Assembly: GCA_913062835.1 (NCBI GenBank)
Contig: CAJXXD010000068.1
Span: forward strand, 1-5,840
Length of the DNA stretch: 5,840 nucleotides
Direction: 5' to 3'
From: an uncultured Gammaproteobacteria bacterium
Lineage (GTDB): Bacteria > Pseudomonadota > Gammaproteobacteria > Pseudomonadales > Litorivicinaceae
The translations under genes were made by a program, and so were the position numbers. The notes below the pieces were generated by a model, which worked only from the letters and a program-made list of their open reading frames with translations, was not told the origin of the DNA and ran no database searches. This document shows, piece by piece, positions 1 to 5,192 of this stretch. Numbering within the stretch: position 1 is the stretch's first letter; the number at the start of each line of letters is the position of its first letter.

Positions 1-119
1 CGGATGGCGCATCGATGGGCGGGGCTCCGAGCCGACCTCAGCCTACGCAGCAGGCGGCGCCCAAGCCTGTGAGTCAGCCAATGCCCGATCCGAATATTGA
101 TGACGAAATCCCGTTCTAA
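1..119 (+). CDS. ssb: Single-stranded DNA-binding protein SSB, C-terminal fragment
   Basis: Only the last 38 codons are present; the gene begins before the window. The frame with codons starting at position 3 gives a Gly/Pro/Gln/Ala-rich stretch with no hydrophobic core, ending in PMPDPNIDDEIPF and a TAA at 117-119. A disordered Q/P-rich linker followed by an acidic tip ending in D-D-x-I-P-F is the hallmark of bacterial SSB. By family knowledge, the OB-fold that coats single-stranded DNA lies upstream, and the tip recruits replication and repair partners such as RecO, RecG, PriA, exonuclease I and the chi subunit of DNA polymerase III. The next gene probably starts inside the codons for this tip, so the two are likely co-transcribed. 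Identification rests on the tail alone but the tip is very characteristic. Confidence 0.9.
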   Translation, partial: DGASMGGAPSRPQPTQQAAPKPVSQPMPDPNIDDEIPF

Positions 120-1062
120 TCCAGCGCATTTCGACGACGATTCCGACAGCCGATTTCCCAGAGCCCGAGTGCTCGTGGTCGGCGGTGGCACCAGCCTCTG
201 CGACGCATTTTTGAGCATGCCGGCCAGCGGTGGCCAGCAGCGGGTGGTGATGCCACCTGAGGTCGACTTAACCGACGATCGCGAGATCTTTGAGGCCATT
301 CGGATGCGTCGTCCCGATTTTGTTGTTAATTGTTTGGTCGAGGCCGGTGTGGATCGCGCAGAGCTCGATCCAACAGAGTGTCGGCGAGTGAACCATGATT
401 TGCCGGTCAGCTTGGCCATCGCGTGTCGTGAGTTCGGCGCGACGCTGATTCAACTCTCCACGGATTACATTTTTGACGGCCAAAAAGACATCGCCTACTT
501 CGAAGATGATGCGCCACATCCCATCAATTTATACGGCCAGACGCGGTTGGAAGCTGAGCGCGACATAGCCAATCTGCTTGATCAGCATGTCATTTTGCGG
601 GTGTCGCACCTTTTTGGGTCCGGCCCGGACAGTTTTATCGCGCAGCTACTAGCACGTGCACGCATTGAGTCTGAGTTGCCAATGATTGCCGATGAGCGCG
701 GCTGTCCCACGTCGATCTTTGACGTCGCCCGAGTGATTTCCGCCGTAATTGATCAGTTGCATGCCGGGGCCGGTGCGTTCGGTGCCTACCATGTGGGCTG
801 CCAAGGGGATGCGTCTTGGTTTGAATTGGGGGAGTGCATCATCGCCCACGCCCGCCAAAACGAATCATTGGCAGTCGAAGAGCTGGTGGGCATCAGCGGT
901 GCCTCGATTCAGGGCCGTGCGATTCGACCGAAGCGACTGATCTTGTCCACCCGGAAGTTGTTGTATACCTTCGGCATTAAGCCAAGATCTTGGCGCCAAG
1001 AATTGGCTGAGACCGTTGAGCGCCATTACGCCATGGAGGGAGTGAAGCATGAGACGCACTGA
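100..1062 (+). CDS. RmlD-like sugar-nucleotide reductase family protein (atypical SDR), possibly catalytically degenerate
   Basis: A 320-residue protein with the RmlD substrate-binding (extended SDR) fold. Family members include dTDP-4-dehydrorhamnose reductase and the regulatory beta subunit of methionine adenosyltransferase. Visible landmarks are an N-terminal Rossmann strand and loop RVLVVGGGTSLCDAF (about 23-37), LSTDYIFDG (119-127, matching the family's STDYVFDG), PINLYGQTRLEAE (141-153), LRVSHLFG (166-173), ADERGCPTSIFDVA (197-210) and a C-terminal RPKRLILSTRKL (276-287). The catalytic YxxxK is YGQTR here, so Lys is replaced by Arg149, and two of the three glycines of GxxGxxG are lost. 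The substrate cannot be named; no other rhamnose or cell-surface sugar gene is nearby. Start choice: ATG 100 overlaps ssb by 20 bp; TTG 97 is adjacent. GTG 169 would give 297 residues, closer to typical RmlD length, and would remove a hydrophilic 23-residue leader. None of these has a clear Shine-Dalgarno sequence. Confidence 0.85.
   Translation: MTKSRSNPAHFDDDSDSRFPRARVLVVGGGTSLCDAFLSMPASGGQQRVVMPPEVDLTDDREIFEAIRMRRPDFVVNCLVEAGVDRAELDPTECRRVNHDLPVSLAIACREFGATLIQLSTDYIFDGQKDIAYFEDDAPHPINLYGQTRLEAERDIANLLDQHVILRVSHLFGSGPDSFIAQLLARARIESELPMIADERGCPTSIFDVARVISAVIDQLHAGAGAFGAYHVGCQGDASWFELGECIIAHARQNESLAVEELVGISGASIQGRAIRPKRLILSTRKLLYTFGIKPRSWRQELAETVERHYAMEGVKHETH
1035..1040 (+). promoter_or_regulatory. 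Strong ribosome binding site of the small basic ORF
   Basis: GGAGGG lies 8 bases before the ATG at 1049, inside the last codons of the RmlD-like gene. It is among the best Shine-Dalgarno matches in the window and is the main reason to believe the 61-codon ORF is translated. Confidence 0.7.
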
Positions 1063-1234
1063 TGCCGGATCTGTCATTCGGCAACGGCAAATCCGCTTGA
1101 AGAAACGAAAGACAGTGCTTCGCCGTCAGGCCCAATTGAGGGAGCGGATGTTATTGGCTAAGCACTTGGATCCGTTGCACGAAACGACGGAACCATTTGT
1201 TGATACTGAGTTAACCAAAGAGCCAACTCCTTAA
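1049..1234 (+). CDS. Small highly basic protein of unknown function (61 aa)
   Basis: I do not recognise a family. The ATG overlaps the end of the RmlD-like gene by 14 bp in another frame and follows a strong GGAGGG site at 8-base spacing, which suggests translational coupling. The protein is bipolar: residues 1-39 hold 14 Arg/Lys and only 2 acidic residues, including the run RLKKRKTVLRRQAQLRER, likely a basic helix. Residues 40-61 hold 6 acidic residues and 1 Lys. No signal peptide or membrane segment is seen. The first 36 codons mostly lie in DNA not otherwise coding. The last 25 codons are antisense to the 3' end of the GST-like gene. A basic helix could bind nucleic acid, but that is inference from composition only. 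It might instead be a chance ORF, though the start context argues against that. Confidence 0.55.
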   Translation: MRRTDAGSVIRQRQIRLKKRKTVLRRQAQLRERMLLAKHLDPLHETTEPFVDTELTKEPTP

Positions 1235-1760
1235 ATCGGGTGCGCCACTCGCCTGCAAATCGAAAGTCCAGATAGCCAAGCGCAGCCGCCAGTGTGATTT
1301 GGTCGAGCGTCGGGGTGGTATCAATCGGTTGGCAGTGCGCACTTAACCACTCAAGCCCCCCGAGCACCTTACGGTTCTGCCGGTTCAGCCACTCGGCATT
1401 GATTTGGTCCTTTGAACGAAATCTCCGCTCATAGACCATTAACAACGCGGCCTCAGTCACACCATCGGCCACTGCAGCACGCGTCAGATAGGCGACTCGA
1501 TTGTCGGCCGGCAGAATTTCAGTGCGGCCTGAGTAGTCAATGAGGTGCTCACAAATGACTCGTGAGTCCGCAATAATGTCCCCATTCTCAAGCGCCAAGA
1601 CCGGAATTTTATTGAGGGGGCTCGGATTGAGCTCGGCGCTCTTTGGATCGTTGCCATCGATTGAAATGATCTCAATGTCCGATTTCACTCCACAAATCGC
1701 CGCCGTCATTTTGACCTTGCGGCCGAAGGGCGAGGGCGGCGATGAGTACAGCCGCATCAT
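1158..1760 (-). CDS. Glutathione S-transferase family protein
   Basis: A 200-residue soluble protein of normal GST length. The N-terminal thioredoxin-like domain (about 1-80) starts [16 protein letters not shown], with Ser10 at the place of the family's active-site Ser. It has NKIPVL with the cis-Pro53 that contacts glutathione, and the D-S pair at 65-66 ([10 protein letters not shown]) that normally binds the gamma-glutamyl group. The all-helical C-terminal domain ends with [12 protein letters not shown] and PSFRAT, typical of the YibF-like and similar bacterial GSTs. By family knowledge it would bind glutathione and act in detoxification, peroxide reduction or another thiol reaction; the substrate is unknown. 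The start at 1760 forms an ATGA overlap with the fabB stop and no clear Shine-Dalgarno sequence precedes it, so it probably depends on translation of fabB. The adjacent ATG at 1757 is an alternative start. Its 3' end overlaps the small plus-strand ORF by 77 bp. Confidence 0.9.
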   Translation of the reverse strand: MMRLYSSPPSPFGRKVKMTAAICGVKSDIEIISIDGNDPKSAELNPSPLNKIPVLALENGDIIADSRVICEHLIDYSGRTEILPADNRVAYLTRAAVADGVTEAALLMVYERRFRSKDQINAEWLNRQNRKVLGGLEWLSAHCQPIDTTPTLDQITLAAALGYLDFRFAGEWRTRFKELALWLTQYQQMVPSFRATDPSA

Positions 1761-2968
1761 GGTAGTTTTTGGAACGTCATGCAGGCGTTGGTGCCACCAA
1801 AACCAAAGCTGTTAGAAAGAATGGTGCGGATAGGTCCGTCAATACGCTCCCGCGCAATCGGCATACCCTCTGCCTCTGGATCCAACGTTTCGATGTTGGC
1901 ACTGGCGGCGATGAAGTCATGCTCCATCATCAAGATGCTGTAAATCGCTTCCTGTACACCGGCCGCCCCGAGCGAATGTCCTGACAACGTTTTGGTTGAA
2001 CCAATGACAGGGGCCTTGTCTCCGAACACAGAGCGAATCGCATTGAGCTCGACGATATCGCCGGCAGGGGTAGAGGTGCCGTGTGCATTGATGTAATCGA
2101 TCGGACCGTCGACCCCATCGATGGCCAACTGCATGCAGCGGACCGCACCCTCGCCGGAGGGTGCGACCATATCAGCACCATCACTGGTGGCCCCATAGCC
2201 GACAATCTCACAATAAATCTTGGCGCCCCGTGCTTTTGCGTGCTCGTATTCCTCAATGACGAGCGCGCCGCCACCGCCTGCGATGACGAATCCATCACGG
2301 TTTGCATCGTAGGCTCGAGAGGCTTTGGTGGGGGTGTCGTTGTACTTCGAGCTTAATGCTCCCATCGCGTCGAACAAGCACGACAGGGTCCAGTGCTCTT
2401 CTTCTCCGCCTCCGGCAAAAACAATGTCTTGTTTACCGAGCTGAATTTGTTCCACAGCATTGCCGATGCAGTGCAGGCTTGTGGAGCATGCCGAGGTCAT
2501 CGAGTAATTGACCCCTTTAATCTGGAAGGCTGTGGCTAAGTTAGCAGAGACGGTCGACCCCATGGTCTGCGTCACCCGATAGGGTCCGACGCGTTTGACG
2601 CCTTTTTCACGCAACAAATCTGCGGCTTCCACTTGGCTGGCCGACGAGGCGCCTCCGGAACCCATAATCAAGCCGGTCCGTGGGTGGCTGACTTCGGCCG
2701 GTGTGAGGCCCGAGTCCGCAATGGCTTGTTGCAAGGACAGATAGCCAAAGGCCGCGGCGTCACCCATGAATCGCAGCAGTTTGCGGTCAATATGTTCGGA
2801 TAAATCGATGTCGATGCTGCCAGAGACATGGCTTCGCATGCCGAGTTCGGCGTAGGTTGGATTGAAACGGATCCCTGATCGGCCCTGTTTGAGGCTTTCA
2901 GTGACGGTGGCTGCATCCAGCCCAAGACATGAGGTGATACCCAGCCCGCTGACCACTACCCGACGCAT
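1757..2968 (-). CDS. fabB: Beta-ketoacyl-ACP synthase I (KAS I)
   Basis: A 403-residue cytoplasmic condensing enzyme, close in length to E. coli FabB. It joins malonyl-ACP to an acyl-ACP and is needed to elongate the cis-unsaturated intermediates made by FabA. Active-site residues are all visible: nucleophile Cys161 in [10 protein letters not shown], His296 in [11 protein letters not shown], Lys326 in STKTLSG and His331 in SGHSLGAAG. These are offset by two from the E. coli C163/H298/K328/H333 set. The glycine-rich C-terminal [10 protein letters not shown] (386-395) is the usual thiolase-fold end. A perfect AAGGAG site lies 5 bases before the ATG and only 26 bases separate it from fabA, so the two form an operon as in pseudomonads. 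Pairing with fabA and the full KAS I residue set favour FabB over FabF. Confidence 0.97.
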   Translation of the reverse strand: MRRVVVSGLGITSCLGLDAATVTESLKQGRSGIRFNPTYAELGMRSHVSGSIDIDLSEHIDRKLLRFMGDAAAFGYLSLQQAIADSGLTPAEVSHPRTGLIMGSGGASSASQVEAADLLREKGVKRVGPYRVTQTMGSTVSANLATAFQIKGVNYSMTSACSTSLHCIGNAVEQIQLGKQDIVFAGGGEEEHWTLSCLFDAMGALSSKYNDTPTKASRAYDANRDGFVIAGGGGALVIEEYEHAKARGAKIYCEIVGYGATSDGADMVAPSGEGAVRCMQLAIDGVDGPIDYINAHGTSTPAGDIVELNAIRSVFGDKAPVIGSTKTLSGHSLGAAGVQEAIYSILMMEHDFIAASANIETLDPEAEGMPIARERIDGPIRTILSNSFGFGGTNACMTFQKLP

Positions 2969-2973
2969 AACGA

Positions 2974-2979
2974 CTCCTT
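2974..2979 (-). promoter_or_regulatory. Ribosome binding site of fabB
   Basis: Read on the minus strand this is AAGGAG, 5 bases before the fabB ATG, within the 26-base fabA-fabB gap. It supports independent, efficient initiation of fabB within the operon. Confidence 0.75.
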
Positions 2980-2994
2980 TCTTTTCGCTTTTTA

Positions 2995-3504
2995 TTAGAA
3001 CCCGTCTGTGGAGGTAAAGAGCCCCACTTTGAGATCTGTTGCGTGATAGATCGCGCGACCGTCCACCCGCACCACGCCGTCGGCCATACCCATCACAAGG
3101 CTTCTGGCAATCAAGCGTTTCATATCAATTTCATACGTCACTTTTTTTGCTGTGGGCAAAATCTGACCGGTAAATTTTACCTCGCCAACGCCCAAGGCTC
3201 TACCTTTGCCTGGGTGGCCGCTCCAGCCCAAGAAGAATCCGACCAGTTGCCACATGGCATCCAAGCCGAGGCATCCGGGCATGACCGGATCGCCGGGGAA
3301 GTGACAGTCGAAAAACCACAATTCAGGATTGATATCGAGCTCAGCCACCATATGGCCTTTGCCGAACTGACCCCCATCTGAAGTGATTGTTGTAATACGG
3401 TCCATCATTAGCATGTTAGGTGCGGGCAGCTTCGCATTGCCTTCACCAAAAAGCTCACCGTGAGCGCAGGCTAATAACTCATCCTTGTTGAATTGATTCT
3501 TCAT
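2995..3504 (-). CDS. fabA: 3-hydroxydecanoyl-ACP dehydratase/isomerase
   Basis: A 169-residue hot-dog-fold enzyme (E. coli FabA is 172). It dehydrates 3-hydroxydecanoyl-ACP and isomerises trans-2- to cis-3-decenoyl-ACP, the branch point for unsaturated fatty acids. The active-site helix and loop are intact: His68 in [14 protein letters not shown] and Asp82 in [10 protein letters not shown], equivalent to His70 and Asp84 of E. coli. The Asp and the MWQL context mark FabA rather than FabZ, which carries Glu. The start at 3504 ([10 protein letters not shown]) matches the family N-terminus and has GGAG 4 bases upstream. The frame stays open to 3591, but that extension crosses the predicted promoter and has no FabA character. 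It is first in the fabA-fabB-GST operon and divergent from fumA. Confidence 0.97.
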   Translation of the reverse strand: MKNQFNKDELLACAHGELFGEGNAKLPAPNMLMMDRITTITSDGGQFGKGHMVAELDINPELWFFDCHFPGDPVMPGCLGLDAMWQLVGFFLGWSGHPGKGRALGVGEVKFTGQILPTAKKVTYEIDMKRLIARSLVMGMADGVVRVDGRAIYHATDLKVGLFTSTDGF

Positions 3505-3508
3505 CGAA

Positions 3509-3512
3509 CTCC
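3509..3512 (-). promoter_or_regulatory. Ribosome binding site of fabA
   Basis: On the minus strand GGAG sits 4 bases before the ATG at 3504. The spacing is rather short, but the match supports this start over the longer open frame. Confidence 0.5.
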
Positions 3513-3546
3513 AGCGCCTTATCGTGGCGTTTTGTTGAAAGACGCG

Positions 3547-3574
3547 AGTGTACCAGAAACGAGGCTGTGCTGAA
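3547..3574 (-). promoter_or_regulatory. Predicted sigma70 promoter of the fabA-fabB-GST operon
   Basis: On the minus strand there is an extended -10 element, TGG followed by TACACT (TACACT at 3552-3547, TG at 3555-3554). A weak -35 TTCAGC lies 16 bases upstream (3574-3569). The transcript would start near 3540, giving a leader of about 35 bases to the fabA ATG. The TGn motif compensates for the poor -35. The assignment is from sequence pattern only. Confidence 0.5.
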
Positions 3575-3639
3575 CGGTCGCTTTGGTGCAATGGTTGCGC
3601 GTTTTTCGCCTATCCGCGAATACTCTCAAACCCCAATTC

Positions 3640-3648
3640 TGGTAGGCT
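3640..3648 (+). promoter_or_regulatory. Predicted extended -10 promoter of fumA
   Basis: TGG directly followed by TAGGCT (3643-3648) forms an extended -10 about 30 bases before the fumA ATG, so transcription would start near 3655 with a leader of about 20-25 bases. No good -35 is seen at 16-18 bases upstream. The surrounding 13 bases match the fabA -10 region on the other strand at 11 positions. Confidence 0.4.
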
Positions 3649-3665
3649 CTCATGCAGTAATTGAA

Positions 3666-3670
3666 GAGAG
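3666..3670 (+). promoter_or_regulatory. Ribosome binding site of fumA
   Basis: GAGAG, 7 bases before the ATG at 3678, is a moderate Shine-Dalgarno match. It decides this start over the in-frame GTG at 3567. Confidence 0.55.
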
Positions 3671-3677
3671 ATCCCCA

Positions 3678-5192
3678 ATGACTGACATTCGCCAAGATGA
3701 TTTGATCGACAGCGTCGCCGACGCGCTGCAGTTTATTTCTTACTACCACCCGGTGGACTTTATCCGGGCGGTCAACGAAGCCTATGAGCGAGAAGAGTCG
3801 CCGGCAGCCAAGGATGCCTTGGCTCAGATCCTGATTAATTCGCGAATGGCGGCGATGGGGCATCGTCCAATTTGTCAGGACACAGGCATTGTGACCGTCT
3901 TTGTCAAAGTAGGCATGGATGTGACTTGGCCAGACGCCACGATGTCGGTAACTGACATGATCAACGAAGGGGTCCGACGCGCCTATTTACACCCAGACAA
4001 TGTATTGCGTGCCTCGATTCTGAGCGACCCAGCAGGGGCTCGCAAAAACACCGGAGATAATACGCCCGCGGTGATTCATTACGAACTGGTGCCTGGGAAC
4101 ACGGTGGATGTTCAGGTGGCAGCCAAAGGCGGCGGCTCGGAAAACAAATCAAAAATGGTGATGCTGAACCCATCGGATTCGATCGTGGATTGGGTGGTGA
4201 AGACAGTGCCCACTATGGGGGCAGGTTGGTGCCCACCTGGCATGCTGGGTATTGGGATTGGAGGCACTGCCGAAAAAGCAGCTGTGATGGCGAAAGAATC
4301 GTTGATGGATCCGATCGACATTCACGAGTTGAAGGCACGCGGTCCGAAGACAGCCAGCGAAGAGCTTCGTTTGGAGATTTTTGAGGCGGTAAATAATTTA
4401 GGCATCGGAGCGCAAGGATTGGGCGGCTTGACCACGGTACTCGATGTGAAAATCATGGACTACCCGACTCATGCGGCGTCAAAGCCAGTGGCGATGATCC
4501 CAAACTGTGCCGCCACTCGACACGCCCATTTTGTCTTGAATGGGTCGGGGCCTGCCTTGCAAACCCCGCCATCGATTGACGAATGGCCGGACATCACCTG
4601 GGACGTGGGCCCGACTGCACGTCGGGTCAATCTCGATACCTTAACCCACGATGAGGTGATGTCGTGGGCTCCAGGTGAAACATTGTTGCTCAATGGCACC
4701 ATGCTGACCGGTCGGGATGCGGCACACAAGCGGATGGTCGATATGCTGAATAAGGGCGAGACTCTGCCGGTTGATTTGAAAGGGAAGGTGATCTACTACG
4801 TGGGCCCGGTCGATCCGGTGCGCGAGGAAGTGGTAGGCCCCGCGGGTCCCACCACGGCGACCCGTATGGACAAGTTCACAGATCAAATTCTGGAAGAAAC
4901 CGGCTTATTTGCCATGGTCGGTAAAGCAGAGCGCGGGCCGATGGCCATTGAAGCCATTAAAAACCACAAGGCAGCCTATCTCATGGCAGTCGGCGGTGCG
5001 GCCTATCTGGTGGCACAAGCGATCAAAGCCTCGCGTGTCGTGGCGTTTGAAGACCTGGGTATGGAAGCCATCCACGAATTTGTGGTGGAAGACATGCCAG
5101 TGACGGTGGCAGTGGATTCCAACGGGACCAGCGTGCATAAAACAGGCCCCGCGGAATGGGCGCAAAAAATCCTGGCCAAGCAGATCGCTTAA
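3678..5192 (+). CDS. fumA: Class I fumarate hydratase ([4Fe-4S], oxygen-labile type)
   Basis: A 504-residue cytoplasmic enzyme interconverting fumarate and L-malate in the TCA cycle. It is the fused alpha plus beta form of the iron-sulfur hydro-lyase family shared with tartrate dehydratase. Three cluster-binding cysteines are in place: Cys66 in RPICQDTG, Cys185 in GAGWCPPGM and Cys277 in IPNCAATRH, matching E. coli FumA C105/C224/C318. The C-terminal beta domain carries LLLNGTMLTGRDAAHKR (336-352), YYVGPVDP (373-380) and GPTTATRMD (390-398). The start MTDIRQDDLIDSVADALQF resembles pseudomonad class I fumarases of about 505-507 residues, which are shorter than enterobacterial FumA (548). Its stop codon is interlocked with that of the convergent malate/tartrate dehydrogenase gene. 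The N-terminal extension to 3567 crosses the promoter and is not used here. L(+)-tartrate dehydratase is a related alternative but is usually split into two genes. Confidence 0.95.
   Translation: MTDIRQDDLIDSVADALQFISYYHPVDFIRAVNEAYEREESPAAKDALAQILINSRMAAMGHRPICQDTGIVTVFVKVGMDVTWPDATMSVTDMINEGVRRAYLHPDNVLRASILSDPAGARKNTGDNTPAVIHYELVPGNTVDVQVAAKGGGSENKSKMVMLNPSDSIVDWVVKTVPTMGAGWCPPGMLGIGIGGTAEKAAVMAKESLMDPIDIHELKARGPKTASEELRLEIFEAVNNLGIGAQGLGGLTTVLDVKIMDYPTHAASKPVAMIPNCAATRHAHFVLNGSGPALQTPPSIDEWPDITWDVGPTARRVNLDTLTHDEVMSWAPGETLLLNGTMLTGRDAAHKRMVDMLNKGETLPVDLKGKVIYYVGPVDPVREEVVGPAGPTTATRMDKFTDQILEETGLFAMVGKAERGPMAIEAIKNHKAAYLMAVGGAAYLVAQAIKASRVVAFEDLGMEAIHEFVVEDMPVTVAVDSNGTSVHKTGPAEWAQKILAKQIA

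Noticed and set aside
1063..1083. Hairpin right after the RmlD-like stop codon (TGCCGGA with TTCGGCA, 7-base loop).
   Set aside because: The stem is short with a wobble pair, no U-run follows, and it lies within the start of the small ORF, so a terminator is not supported.
1114..1166. Inverted repeat AGTGCTT (1114-1120) and AAGCACT (1160-1166).
   Set aside because: Seven-base arms separated by about 39 bases are expected by chance, and the sequence lies in coding DNA.
1930..2307. 125-codon open frame on the minus strand inside fabB.
   Set aside because: It lies in another frame of an unambiguous fabB, has no family-like motifs, and is a shadow of that gene's codon bias.
3546..3580. Possible FadR or FabR operator at the fabA promoter (CTGGT half-motif).
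   Set aside because: Only one half resembles a FadR site, no matching second half or FabR-like palindrome is visible, and the same bases are explained by the extended -10 element.
3567..3677. 37-codon upstream extension of fumA from a GTG at 3567, and the fabA extension to 3591.
   Set aside because: Both cross the shared promoter region, add sequence unlike either family, and are beaten by starts with Shine-Dalgarno sites and family-like N-termini.
3519..3863. 114-codon minus-strand frame across the fabA-fumA intergenic region and the fumA start.
   Set aside because: It covers predicted promoters and the conserved fumA N-terminus in antisense, with no recognisable protein features.
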